This document shows positions 17,791-26,144 of a DNA stretch of 64,000 bases, in pieces (position 1 is the first letter of the stretch; each line of letters opens with the position of its first letter). The stretch covers positions 124,001-188,000 of the forward strand of contig CAWJCB010000009.1 of assembly GCA_963841105.1 (NCBI GenBank), read 5' to 3'. The position numbers and the translations under genes are program-made. The notes under the pieces were generated by a model that saw only the letters and a list, made by a program, of their open reading frames with translations, was not told the DNA's origin and made no database searches. The stretch comes from VAZQ01 sp963841105 (GTDB lineage Bacteria > Pseudomonadota > Alphaproteobacteria > Rhizobiales > Xanthobacteraceae).

Positions 17791-18783
17791 CTATGCCACG
17801 AGCCGGTAGAACAACCCAGGATCGACATTGCCGCCCGAAAGCACCGCGGCGGCGACCTTGCCCTTCACGTCGATCTTTCCGGCAAGCAGCGCGGCGAGGG
17901 CAGCGGCCCCACCCGGCTCGACAACGAGCTTTAGCTCGCGAAAGGCAAACGCAACAGCTGCGGCGACTTCCTCGTCGGTGACGGCGGAACCGTCAGAGAC
18001 CAAAACCCGATTGATCGCGAAGGTCAGCTCACCCGGGGTTTGTGCCATCAGTGCGTCGCAGATCGTGCCGCTGAGCGCAGCATTCTTCTCTCGTTGCCCG
18101 CTTCGGAACGAACGAGCATGGTCGTCGAATCCGGCTGGCTCAGCAGTGTAGACTTGCGCCTTTGGCGCACGTGCTTTTACGGCAAGCGCAATTCCGGCGG
18201 TAAGGCCTCCCCCGGAAGCTGTGACGACCACCACATCCGGAAGAAGCCCCTGTGCGGCGAGGTCCTCAATTATTTCCCGGCCGGTAGTGCCTTGCCCGGC
18301 GATAACAAGAGGGTCATCGTAGGGCGGGACCAGCGCCGCGGAGCGCTTCGCTGCGATGTCCTGTGCGATGGCTTGGCGATCCTCGCGACCGCGATCATAC
18401 AGTACCACCTCCGCTCCCAACGCCGCGGTGCGCTCACGTTTCGGACGGGGTGCGTCAGCCGGCATTACGATCACAGCGGGCATCCCCAGAAGCTGGGCGG
18501 CGGCGGCGACACCTTGCGCATGGTTTCCTGATGAATACGCGACGACGCCTCGCTTGCGTTCGCTCTGCGGGATCGACGATAACTTGTTGTACGCGCCACG
18601 GAACTTGAATGATCCGGTGCGCTGCAGAATTTCTGCTTTCAAAAAAATGCGGCCTTGCGTGAGCGCATCGAGCACGGGCGAGGTCACGAGAGGGGTGTGC
18701 AAAGCTATGCCTTGCAGCCGCTGCGCGGCAGCGTCAACGTCCGCAGCGGTTGGGAGCGGCAGTTGATCAGGCGCGTGGGGCAT
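17791..18783 (-). CDS. threonine/serine dehydratase-like PLP enzyme (fold type II)
   Basis: A 330-residue single-domain enzyme. PLP is bound by Lys60 in TGSFKFRGAYNKL, substrate and phosphate loops are SSGNHAQGVA and TASGGGLTAG, and the terminal cofactor motif is VLSGGNVDPGLF. It has no ACT regulatory domain, so it is the catabolic threonine deaminase or serine racemase type, not the biosynthetic IlvA. It should convert L-threonine or serine to a 2-oxo acid plus ammonia, or racemise serine. The frame is open far upstream, but the family begins at the ATG at 18783 (MPHAPDQLPLPTAADVDAAA). Confidence 0.85.
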   Translation of the reverse strand: MPHAPDQLPLPTAADVDAAAQRLQGIALHTPLVTSPVLDALTQGRIFLKAEILQRTGSFKFRGAYNKLSSIPQSERKRGVVAYSSGNHAQGVAAAAQLLGMPAVIVMPADAPRPKRERTAALGAEVVLYDRGREDRQAIAQDIAAKRSAALVPPYDDPLVIAGQGTTGREIIEDLAAQGLLPDVVVVTASGGGLTAGIALAVKARAPKAQVYTAEPAGFDDHARSFRSGQREKNAALSGTICDALMAQTPGELTFAINRVLVSDGSAVTDEEVAAAVAFAFRELKLVVEPGGAAALAALLAGKIDVKGKVAAAVLSGGNVDPGLFYRLVA

Positions 18784-18991
18784 CGCGGTAGACGCTAGCC
18801 CCGCGCACCCCGGCCTGCAAGTGGGCTCGAGCTTTTGGACACGGCTGACTTCTTGGTTTCCCTTCGACTCAGGCGTTCGACAGAATTGAACACGTCTTTT
18901 CGACTCAACGTATTGCCCCAAAGTGAGCCGAGCCGAGGAAGGCGTTCTGCTATGCTCCACAGAACGCAGTTCGACCTCAGGAGAGAAGCTA

Positions 18992-19771
18992 ATGGATCTA
19001 GGGATTGCCGGACGCAAAGCAATCGTGTGCGCCTCCAGCCGTGGACTGGGTCGAGCTTGTGCGCTCGCACTCGCGCAGGCTGGCTGCGAAGTCGTGATCA
19101 ACGGACGCGACGGGAAGTCACTCGAAGCGGCGGCTGGCGAGCTGCGCGCGGCAAGCGGCTCTAAGGTCGTGCCGGTCCAAGCCGATGTCGCCACGCCGGC
19201 TGGTCAGTCCGCGCTTCTCGAAGCCTGTCCGCAACCGGACATTCTCGTTAACAACAATGCAGGGCCTCCGTTTCGCGACTTCCGACAGCTTACCCGGACG
19301 CAAATGATCGACGGCGTCATCGCCAATATGATCGTCGCCGTAGAGCTTGCGCAGAAGGTCATCGATTCCATGGTCGCGCAGAAATTCGGCCGAATCCTCA
19401 ATGTTACGTCGGGGTCGGTCAAAATGCCCCTCGCGGGATTGGACCTTTCCTCCGGCGCACGCGCGGGGCTGACCGCCTTTTTGGCTGGAGTTGCTCGCTC
19501 CGTAGCCGCGTCCAACGTGACCATAAATTTCCTCTTGCCTGGTGCCTTCGATACCGACCGCTTGCGGTCCAACCTGGCCGCCAACGCCAACAATAAGGGC
19601 CTCTCTATTGACCAAGCCGAAGCCGAGCGTCTCACCAGCGTTCCGGCAAGGCGTTTTGGCAACCCCGACGAGTTCGGCGCAGCCTGTGCTTTCCTGTGCT
19701 CGGCTTCGGCTGGCTACATCACCGGACAAAGCATTCTCATAGATGGCGGAGCATTTCCCGGCGCCCTGTGA
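18992..19771 (+). CDS. SDR-family protein lacking the catalytic Tyr and Lys
   Basis: A 259-residue short-chain dehydrogenase/reductase-like protein. The cofactor loop is degenerate (CASSRGLGRA rather than TGxxxGIG), NNNAG is present in place of NNAG, and the catalytic Ser is kept (Ser140). The positions of the universal Tyr and Lys read Ser153 and Arg157 (SSGARAGL where FabG has YxxxK). The C-terminal GYITGQSILIDGGAFPG is normal. This is a recognised atypical FabG-like subgroup with unclear chemistry; it may be an altered-mechanism reductase or a binding protein. A clear AGGAG lies 9 nt upstream of ATG. No operon partner is close. Confidence 0.78.
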   Translation: MDLGIAGRKAIVCASSRGLGRACALALAQAGCEVVINGRDGKSLEAAAGELRAASGSKVVPVQADVATPAGQSALLEACPQPDILVNNNAGPPFRDFRQLTRTQMIDGVIANMIVAVELAQKVIDSMVAQKFGRILNVTSGSVKMPLAGLDLSSGARAGLTAFLAGVARSVAASNVTINFLLPGAFDTDRLRSNLAANANNKGLSIDQAEAERLTSVPARRFGNPDEFGAACAFLCSASAGYITGQSILIDGGAFPGAL

Positions 19772-19796
19772 GGTCGCTGGGGCAATAAAATGACAA

Positions 19797-19814
19797 GGCC
19801 GGCTTACGCCGGCC
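19797..19814 (+). terminator. hairpin downstream of the SDR gene
   Basis: GGCCGGC-TTAC-GCCGGCC is a perfect 7-bp stem with a 4-nt loop, 25 nt after the SDR stop. No T-run follows, so efficiency is uncertain. Confidence 0.45.
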
Positions 19815-20252
19815 CCGTCGCACCCCCCGTGAATTGATTGATCAGCCCGGCAAACCCCGGGAGAGGTAGTTTGCCATCTGTCGCGCCCTCGACCCGCGTC
19901 GCTTGCAGCTCGGCGCACGGGTCAGGTGCATGACGCCATCCTCCACATCACCAAGTCGGATTGCAAATGTTAAGTCTCGTTAAGGTGATGCTTAGCCCCA
20001 TTTCGAAAAAGAGCGTTGCCCAAGGGCAACATCTTACTAAACCGAAGCTGTCTCCTGGCCACACACGTAACAACCAATAGTCGTGGCGACCCCTGGGCTG
20101 GACGATGAGATCCCGCCCCGCAGAAGTCTGTCCGGGCCTCTTTGCGTCTGCATGACAACTGCGACTAAGGTAATGTGCCGAATCGCGGCCGTCTCCGCGC
20201 CCAAAGGCGCTGAACGCCAGTTTTCATCCCACAACGTCGGAAAGACTTTGCA
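19815..20252. other. intergenic region, possible small-gene remnant
   Basis: About 440 nt without a supported gene. On the minus strand a short open frame ending near 19802 reads ELQATRVEGATDGKLPLP and has a plausible coding look, but it has no start or length to support a gene. An imperfect TTAA pair (N6 spacing) near 19970 is not a CtrA box. Confidence 0.35.
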
Positions 20253-21104
20253 ATGAAGCTCGTTCGTTTCGGCCCGCGCGGCCGCGAGAAGCCTGGTATC
20301 CTCGACGAGAAGGGCCGCATTCGCGATCTGTCCAGTGTCATCCCCGACCTGTCCGGCGAGGCGCTGTCGCCAAGAAATCTCGCGAAAGTTCGCAAGCAGC
20401 CGATCGAGAGGCTGCCGCTCGTCAAAGGCAATCCTCGGCTTGGAGCATGCGTCGGTCACGTGGGAAATTTCATCGCCATCGGGCTGAACTATTCGGATCA
20501 CGCCGCAGAAGCGGGAATGCCTATTCCCAAGGAGCCCATCATCTTCAACAAGGCTCCATCCTGCATCAGCGGACCGAACGACGATACGGTCATCCCAAAG
20601 GGATCAAGCAAGCTCGATTGGGAGGTTGAGCTTGGCATCGTGATCGGACAACGCGCCCGCTACCTCACCAAAGAAAAGGCTTTGGACGTCGTCGCTGGAT
20701 ACTGTCTCGCCAATGACGTATCCGAGCGCGTTTTTCAAATCGAGCGCGCGGGCCAATGGACCAAGGGAAAAGGCTGCGAAACTTTCGGTCCGCTCGGACC
20801 TTGGCTGGTGACCAAAGACGAGATCAAGGACCCCCAAAATCTCGAAATGTGGCTGGATGTCAACGGCGAGAAACGCCAGCGCGGCAATACCAAAACCATG
20901 ATCTTTGATTGCAAGCACATCGTCTGGTGTTGCTCGCAATATTTCGTCATGGAACCTGGAGACGTCATCATCACCGGCACGCCTCCCGGCGTCGGACTCG
21001 GTATGAAGCCCACGCCAAAATTCCTCAAGGCGGGCGACGTGGTGACGCTTGGGATCGACGGACTGGGCGAGCAACGCCAGAAAGTGGTGAGATTCAAGCC
21101 CTGA
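20253..21104 (+). CDS. fumarylacetoacetate hydrolase-family protein
   Basis: A 283-residue enzyme of the FAH/2-hydroxyhepta-2,4-diene-1,7-dioate isomerase superfamily. The metal-binding pair is in LDWEVELGIVIG (Glu124, Glu126), with the third ligand in GYCLANDVSER. GLNYSDHAAEAG and the C-terminal GDVIITGTPPGVGLG motif are typical. These Mg2+-dependent enzymes hydrolyse or decarboxylate beta-diketo acids or related enols in aromatic or sugar-acid breakdown; which reaction cannot be told. The gene stands alone between an intergenic region and the end of the thi operon, which converges on it. Confidence 0.85.
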   Translation: MKLVRFGPRGREKPGILDEKGRIRDLSSVIPDLSGEALSPRNLAKVRKQPIERLPLVKGNPRLGACVGHVGNFIAIGLNYSDHAAEAGMPIPKEPIIFNKAPSCISGPNDDTVIPKGSSKLDWEVELGIVIGQRARYLTKEKALDVVAGYCLANDVSERVFQIERAGQWTKGKGCETFGPLGPWLVTKDEIKDPQNLEMWLDVNGEKRQRGNTKTMIFDCKHIVWCCSQYFVMEPGDVIITGTPPGVGLGMKPTPKFLKAGDVVTLGIDGLGEQRQKVVRFKP

Positions 21105-21221
21105 CCAACAAGGAATGGCTGATCGATATTCTATCCATCGCGCGCTTCGAGCACGGCCTTCATGGAGATGCGCGACCACATGGCGGTGCGGTCTCTGAAC
21201 GACACATAAGACTCCTGGATT

Positions 21222-22220
21222 TTACGCGCACTTGAGCTCCTCGATCCGACTTCGCCAATCACGTCGCTGCCGTGCTTGCGGGCGGCAACAATGAGAACTC
21301 TGCGGAAATATCCGTATCTTGACGCCGTGCTGGGTGGAAAGGGCAGCCAGGGCGTCTGCGTTCAGGCGCTCCATCTCGGCAAGAGCGAAGGCAGCTTCGA
21401 AGCCACAAGCGTGTTGCACAATCGCCTTCATCTCGGAATCGAGCGTTTCCCACGCTTTGAGCGATATGATGCATTCTCCAGTGCCGTTGGGCTTGTTGAA
21501 GCCAGGAGCATAGTAGAAGGTCGCCACACGATAGAGGCCAAGGGCAATATCGGCTCCAGGCCCGACAAACTCAGCGCCATCGATCAGCCCCGACTGCATG
21601 CTGGTGAGAATCTCGCCCGGCGAGGTGGTCTGGGGAGTGGCGCCGAGACGGCGATAAACCTCGCCCCCAAGCCCAAGCGACCTGATCGTGAGGCCTTTTA
21701 GATCGTCCACGCCTTGGAGCTCGTGCCGGAACCAGCCCCCCATGCATACTCCGGTATTGCCGCCCATGAAGGGCTTTACGCCGAACGGAGCGTAAAGCTC
21801 GTCCCATAAGGCTTGACCCCCAGCCGCATCGACCCAGGCGACGTGCTCCTGCGGGGTGAGCCCGAACGGCACGGTGGTGTAGAAGGCGCACGCGGGCTGC
21901 TTGCCCTGCCAGAAGAAAGCAGCCGAATGCCCCATTTCCACGACGCCAGACCCTACGGCGTCGAGCACTTCGAACGCAGGCACCACCTCCCCTGCTGCAT
22001 GCACCATGATCTGGAGCCTGCCGTTGGAAAGCATGGAGATGCGCTGCGCAATGCGCTCAGCCGACATTCCTGGCCCCGGCAATCGCCGCGGCCACGAGGT
22101 GACCATGCGCCAGCGCCGCGTTTGTGCGGTAGCAAGGCGCGGAGCAGCAAGCCCCCCAGCGAGCCCCAGCGCACCAGTGTGCGCGAGTGTTCGGCGCGTG
22201 ATCATCAGCTTCTCCGTCAC
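21222..22220 (-). CDS. TRAP transporter solute receptor (DctP/TakP-like), C-terminus frameshifted
   Basis: A periplasmic receptor of a TRAP-type secondary transporter, with a Tat-like leader (ITRRTLAHTGALGLAGGLAA…ATAQ). WRMVTSWPRRLPGPGMSAER and SGVVEMGHSAAFFWQGK are TakP-group signatures. The final 24 or so residues (SSHCCRPQARQRRDW…) are out of frame; one base fewer near 21295-21298 continues in frame to a TAG at 21131 as VAARKHGSDVIGEVGS…SYVSFRDRTAMWSRISMKAV, the expected family C-terminus. Its GTG start (22220) overlaps the thiD stop as GTGA, coupling it to the TPP-controlled thi operon; ATG 22205 is the alternative start. No DctQ/DctM membrane genes are present. A thiamine-precursor ligand is inferred from context only. 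Confidence 0.8.
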   Translation of the reverse strand: MTEKLMITRRTLAHTGALGLAGGLAAPRLATAQTRRWRMVTSWPRRLPGPGMSAERIAQRISMLSNGRLQIMVHAAGEVVPAFEVLDAVGSGVVEMGHSAAFFWQGKQPACAFYTTVPFGLTPQEHVAWVDAAGGQALWDELYAPFGVKPFMGGNTGVCMGGWFRHELQGVDDLKGLTIRSLGLGGEVYRRLGATPQTTSPGEILTSMQSGLIDGAEFVGPGADIALGLYRVATFYYAPGFNKPNGTGECIISLKAWETLDSEMKAIVQHACGFEAAFALAEMERLNADALAALSTQHGVKIRIFPQSSHCCRPQARQRRDWRSRIEELKCA

Positions 22221-23014
22221 CAGATGGCGTGGAAATGATGCACAGGCCCCCTGCCCGATCCGATGTTGATCTTGTCGGCAGCGGCAAGCGCTTTGGTGAC
22301 GAACTCTTTGCCGCTGCGCACCGCCTCAACCAGATCAAAGCCCTTCGCCAACCCCGCCGCGATTGCCGACGAGAGAACGCAACCTGTGCCGTGCCCATTC
22401 CGCGTCGGGATGTGGTCAACTGCAAAGCGTGTGCATCGGCTTGGCTCGATCAGGAGGTCAACGCTTTGGGCTCCCGCCCCATGGCCACCCTTGACGAGGA
22501 CTGCCCGGGCCCCAAGCGCGAGTAAACGAACCCCCTGCTCGCGCATCTCGTTTTCACTGCGCGCGGGAGGCGCGTCGAGCAATGCTGCCGCTTCGGGAAG
22601 ATTAGGCGTGATGACGAGCGCACGCGGAAATAGCACCCGCGCCAGGACGTGTCGGGCTTCGGCTGCCGATAGCGCCTGGCCCGAGCTCGCGACCATGACT
22701 GGATCAAGCACGATCTTTGTCTGTTTCCAGCGCGCAAGCCCGTCGGCAATCGCTTCGATGATATCGCCTTGCCACGTCATTCCGATCTTGACCCCGCCGA
22801 CGTCCAAATCCGAGAGAACGGCATCGATTTGAGCTGCGACAAGCTCGGCCGGCACGCCGTGGACCGCATAAACACCTTTCGTGTTCTGAGCGGTGATTGC
22901 CGTGATCACGGACGCCCCATACACCCCCAGCGCGGAAAATGTCTTGAGATCGCCCTGGATGCCGGCCCCGCCGCTTGCATCCGAGCCTGCGATCGTAACC
23001 GCAATGGCGGTCAT
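22217..23014 (-). CDS. thiD: hydroxymethylpyrimidine/phosphomethylpyrimidine kinase
   Basis: A 265-residue ribokinase-fold kinase that phosphorylates HMP and HMP-phosphate for thiamine synthesis. Signature GSDASGGAGIQGDLKTFSAL is at the N-terminus; LDPVMVASSGQAL and the anion-hole segment IPTRNGHGTGCVLSSAIAAG are at the C-terminus. The start ATG overlaps the thiE stop by 4 nt (ATGA), and its own stop overlaps the GTG of the TRAP receptor gene. It is the third gene of thiM-thiE-thiD-dctP under one TPP riboswitch. Confidence 0.93.
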   Translation of the reverse strand: MTAIAVTIAGSDASGGAGIQGDLKTFSALGVYGASVITAITAQNTKGVYAVHGVPAELVAAQIDAVLSDLDVGGVKIGMTWQGDIIEAIADGLARWKQTKIVLDPVMVASSGQALSAAEARHVLARVLFPRALVITPNLPEAAALLDAPPARSENEMREQGVRLLALGARAVLVKGGHGAGAQSVDLLIEPSRCTRFAVDHIPTRNGHGTGCVLSSAIAAGLAKGFDLVEAVRSGKEFVTKALAAADKINIGSGRGPVHHFHAIW

Positions 23015-23673
23015 CTGGACCTGCACTGCATAAGCGCAGCCTCGATCACGGAACGCATGCTGCACGCGGCAGCTTGCGGGTTTCTCTCCAGCGAAAGCGC
23101 TGAAATGACGGCGACCCCATCGGCTCCTGCCGCGATTGCTTGGGAAGCATTACCAATGGTGATGCCGGCAATGGCGCATACAGGGAGCTTCGGCGCACGC
23201 CGCCGCACAACCCCGGCAATGCGCATCAGGCCGGCAAGGCCGATCGGCGGCGCAGGGGTTTCCTTCGATGCGGTGGCAAATACTCCGCCAACGCCCACGT
23301 AGTCGACAAGATCGAGGGGGGCGGCGTCAGCCTCCTCGGCCGTCTTGATCGTGAGCCCGATGACAGCCTCGCTGCCGAGAAGCGTGCGCGCATTCTGAGC
23401 CGACATGTCGTCCTTTCCGAGATGCACGCCGTCGGCGCCGGACGCGAGCGCAACATCAACGCGATCATTTACAACGAAGGGAAGCTGCAATGGCGCGAGC
23501 ACGGCCTTGATGCGTCCAGCCCGCTCCACCATGGCGCGGGTAGTGCTGCGCTTGTCCCGAAGCTGCACGATCGTCGCACCGCCCTGAGCCACTTGTCGAG
23601 CAAGCTCTACGACATCGTGCCCGCCGGAGTGCTCGGGATCGATAAGCGCGTAGAGACGCATGTCGAGCGGCAT
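23011..23673 (-). CDS. thiE: thiamine-phosphate synthase
   Basis: A 220-residue TIM-barrel enzyme that joins HMP diphosphate and thiazole phosphate into thiamine phosphate. Signatures: GGATIVQLRDKRS, FVVNDRVDVALASGADGVHL (substrate and Mg sites), VGVGGVFATASK and the phosphate loop CAIAGITIGNASQAIAAGAD. The expected GPxFxTxTK is GGVFATASK here, a mild variant. The start (MPLDMRLYALID) overlaps the thiM stop by 1 nt (TGATG), and the stop overlaps thiD. The frame is open upstream inside thiM without likeness. Confidence 0.92.
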   Translation of the reverse strand: MPLDMRLYALIDPEHSGGHDVVELARQVAQGGATIVQLRDKRSTTRAMVERAGRIKAVLAPLQLPFVVNDRVDVALASGADGVHLGKDDMSAQNARTLLGSEAVIGLTIKTAEEADAAPLDLVDYVGVGGVFATASKETPAPPIGLAGLMRIAGVVRRRAPKLPVCAIAGITIGNASQAIAAGADGVAVISALSLERNPQAAACSMRSVIEAALMQCRSR

Positions 23674-24458
23674 CAGCGCACCCTGGCGCGGGACAGCAAG
23701 GTCTCGCGATCGAGATTTGCCAAAGCATCGAGCATCTCGATGGAGAAGCTGCCAGGACCACGGGCGCGGGCTGCCGCGCATTCTCCCGCAAGGGCGAATG
23801 CCAACAGCCCAGCCGTGGTACCAAGCCAAGCATCAGTTTCCACGGCGAGACACGCAGCGACGAGCGCCGTTGCGGCACATCCCATGGCGGTCACCCGGCC
23901 CATGAGCGGGTCGCCGTTTTCGATTCGGGCCAAGCGCGTGCCATCCGTCACAGTGTCCGTCGTGCCGGTAAGCGCCACGACGCAAAGCCGGTCGAGAGCG
24001 TAGGACTTGAGCGCCTGCTCACCGGGATTCATGCCTGTGAGGGCTTCAAATTCCAGGCTGTTGAGCCGCATGGCTTTCGGAGCCCTGGCCAGAAGCTTTT
24101 CTGCAAAATCGCTGCGAAATGTTGACCGATCCACAAATACCGGGTCGAGCACCCAAGCCCGCTGCTCTTCAACTGCCACGCGGGCGGCGGTCTCCGCTGC
24201 TTCCCGCCGGGCGGGGTCGAGCGTACCAAGGTTCACGAGCAAAGCATCGGACCGCTTGACGAACTCGGCGATCTCCTCAGGCGCTGTGGTCATGGAGGGC
24301 ACCGCGCCGACTGCGAGCAGCATATTTGCAGTAAAGTTCTGCGCCACCGAATTCGTCAGGCAGTGGACGCGCGGTTGTCTGCGCCGGAGGCGCGCAAGAA
24401 TGTCGGCGGCCATATCCGGCAGGTCAGACCCGAGCCGATTTGCGGTGAGCACGTGCAT
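23673..24458 (-). CDS. thiM: hydroxyethylthiazole kinase
   Basis: A 261-residue kinase that salvages the thiazole moiety for ThiE. Features: VHCLTNSVAQNFTANMLLAV at the N-terminus, LDPVFVDRS, the RLNSLEFEALTG segment, and the catalytic TAMGCAATALVAA loop with its conserved Cys. It is the first gene of the operon. The ribosome-binding AGGGAG directly upstream lies inside the 3' arm of the TPP riboswitch, so translation is likely blocked when thiamine diphosphate is bound. A ThiM/E/D set without thiC/thiG in the window points to salvage here. Confidence 0.92.
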   Translation of the reverse strand: MHVLTANRLGSDLPDMAADILARLRRRQPRVHCLTNSVAQNFTANMLLAVGAVPSMTTAPEEIAEFVKRSDALLVNLGTLDPARREAAETAARVAVEEQRAWVLDPVFVDRSTFRSDFAEKLLARAPKAMRLNSLEFEALTGMNPGEQALKSYALDRLCVVALTGTTDTVTDGTRLARIENGDPLMGRVTAMGCAATALVAACLAVETDAWLGTTAGLLAFALAGECAAARARGPGSFSIEMLDALANLDRETLLSRARVR

Positions 24459-24467
24459 CTCAGGCTC

Positions 24468-24548
24468 CCTCCGCCGGCATGATCCGGATCAGGTTCGATG
24501 GGTTGGCCTGCGCCTCTCAGCCCGGCGGCGGATCCCGCCGGACACCCC
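24468..24548 (-). promoter_or_regulatory. TPP riboswitch (THI element)
   Basis: On the minus strand the leader reads GGGGTG…GGCTGAGA…ACCC…GAACCTGATCCGGATCATG…CGGAGGGA, which contains the two invariant core parts of thiamine-diphosphate riboswitches (CUGAGA and ACCUGAUCC-GG-U-AUGCCGGCG). It ends 10 nt before the thiM ATG and includes the Shine-Dalgarno GGAGGGAG, favouring control of translation initiation. No separate terminator hairpin with a T-run is seen. Confidence 0.95.
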
Positions 24549-24802
24549 ATTGAGATAGCGCTGCACATCTAAGGGGCCACCTCGAACGTAGCAAGTACCG
24601 TCAGCCTATTATGATGGGATGTATGCGGACCCCAAAGGCACGCACGCAGTCTCGATCAATCAGGATGAGGAAATGATTTTGTTCAACAGATCACCGATGC
24701 AGCAATCGGTTCGAACCTCTGGGCTATCGCCGTACGCGCCTTGTCAAGGCCGTGCGATTTTGCTGGATTGATCGCGTTCGACTCATATGGCCGGAGGCGC
24801 GC

Positions 24803-25039
24803 ATGATTCCTTTCTTCGTCCAGATCAAATGCAAGCTCGGCCAATCCTACGACGTGGCTAACAAGCTGGCCGATGCCGAGATCGCCTCCGAAATATACTC
24901 AACCGCGGGAGATTTCGACCTTTTGGTCAAGTTTTATGTCGACGACAAGATCGACATTGGTCATTTCGTCAACGAGAAGGTCCAGGTGATTCCTGGGATT
25001 CAGGATACGCGCACCATCATTACCTTCAAGGCGTTTTGA
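24803..25039 (+). CDS. stand-alone Lrp/AsnC ligand-binding (RAM) domain protein
   Basis: A 78-residue protein comprising only the alpha/beta ligand-binding domain of Lrp/AsnC regulators (FVQIKCKLGQSYDVANKLAD…TAGDFDLLVKFYV…QVIPGIQDTRTIITFKAF); the DNA-binding half is absent. Such single-domain proteins form rings and bind amino acids or modulate full-length Lrp partners. A strong GGAGG precedes the ATG. It is divergent from the thi operon and convergent with the cytochrome gene. The open frame extends 17 codons upstream without likeness. Confidence 0.82.
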   Translation: MIPFFVQIKCKLGQSYDVANKLADAEIASEIYSTAGDFDLLVKFYVDDKIDIGHFVNEKVQVIPGIQDTRTIITFKAF

Positions 25040-25109
25040 TCATCTCGCAGAGGATCTCCGATGACCTGGCGAGCGAGGACAATGGCCAACGAGGATGCGA
25101 ACTGTCACA

Positions 25110-26036
25110 TCAGGTGCGTGGCGGCTTTTTGGCTGCTTCAGCCGGCGGTAATGATTTGACATAAGCCGCCATAGCGGCGCGATCTTCGGCCGAAAGCTCC
25201 GACGTGTTGCGCACCACCGCGCGCATCCTGCCGCCCACCGAATCCCCATTTGGCAGGTCGCCGCTCTCAAGAACTTGCGCAATGTCCTGCACGGAATAAT
25301 CGCCTATTCCGGCTTGAGTGATGTTTGGGATCTGGCCATCGCTCCCCTCCGGATCGGGGCCACCCGCAAACCGCTCGTTGGCAATGATCGCGCCCAGGCG
25401 ATTGCGCGGACTGTGGCACTCCGCGCAGTGCCCAGGGCCGTTCACAAGGTAAGCCCCGCGATTCCACTGCTGCGACTTGGCGGAATCGCCGACAAACCGA
25501 TGGCCGTCGAGAAACAGAAGTTTCCACAGGCCCAGTCCCCGCCGCACGTTGAAGGGAAAGGGCAGATCATGGCCACGCGCCTTGCCCTTAACGGCAGGGA
25601 GCGTCTTGAGATATGAAAAAAGATCGCGCACGTCCGCCTCGGACATACGCTGATACGATGTGTAGGGAAACGACGGATAGTAGTGCTGTCCGGCAGGCGA
25701 GGTGCCCTTCCACATGGCGGTAATGAAATCTGCCTCACTCCATTTTCCGATGCCGTCTGCGGGATCGGATGAAATGTTAGGCGAATAGAAGGTGCCGAAT
25801 GGAGATTTCAAAGCTACGCCGCCTGCCAGCCTTGTTCTGTTTTCCTGGTTCGGAGCATGGCAAGAGGCGCAGCCACCAGCGAGAAACATGGTTCGACCGT
25901 TATCCAGGTTTGCCGCATGTGGAGTAAGCGAGCTCGCAGCTACGGTCGATGGCGTTGTCACGATCCAGAGAGCCGCAGCCGTGCACAGGCCCAAGACCAG
26001 CGCAAAAATGAGGAATGCCGGAAGCAGTCTGCGCAT
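25110..26036 (-). CDS. diheme c-type cytochrome
   Basis: A 308-residue exported protein with an uncleaved-looking N-terminal hydrophobic segment (LLPAFLIFALVLGLCTAAAL) and two haem-attachment sites: C56-A-S-C-H60 and C204-A-E-C-H208. Met ligands are likely in KSPFGTFYSPNISSD-like loops. The layout matches the cytochrome c subunit family that accepts electrons from membrane sugar, alcohol or aldehyde dehydrogenases. No dehydrogenase gene is adjacent. The next gene upstream is a c556-type cytochrome on the same strand, about 110 nt away. Confidence 0.82.
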   Translation of the reverse strand: MRRLLPAFLIFALVLGLCTAAALWIVTTPSTVAASSLTPHAANLDNGRTMFLAGGCASCHAPNQENRTRLAGGVALKSPFGTFYSPNISSDPADGIGKWSEADFITAMWKGTSPAGQHYYPSFPYTSYQRMSEADVRDLFSYLKTLPAVKGKARGHDLPFPFNVRRGLGLWKLLFLDGHRFVGDSAKSQQWNRGAYLVNGPGHCAECHSPRNRLGAIIANERFAGGPDPEGSDGQIPNITQAGIGDYSVQDIAQVLESGDLPNGDSVGGRMRAVVRNTSELSAEDRAAMAAYVKSLPPAEAAKKPPRT

Positions 26037-26144
26037 CGTGCAGCTTATGTGGAAACCCGCTTAAATTGCAGTGACGACGGCAAGCGGCGCGCGGTCTGGC
26101 TGCAAGTCTCGCTTGGGAGTTGAGTTGATTGTCTGGATTGAATA

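Noticed and set aside
19968..19984. TTAA pair resembling a CtrA box
   Set aside because: Spacing is N6 (TTAA-GTCTCG-TTAA), not the N7 required by the consensus.
19802..20030. Possible small gene on the minus strand ending in TGGATGPA
   Set aside because: The reading looks coding-like for about 35 residues, but it needs a frame change to reach any upstream start and matches no family I know.
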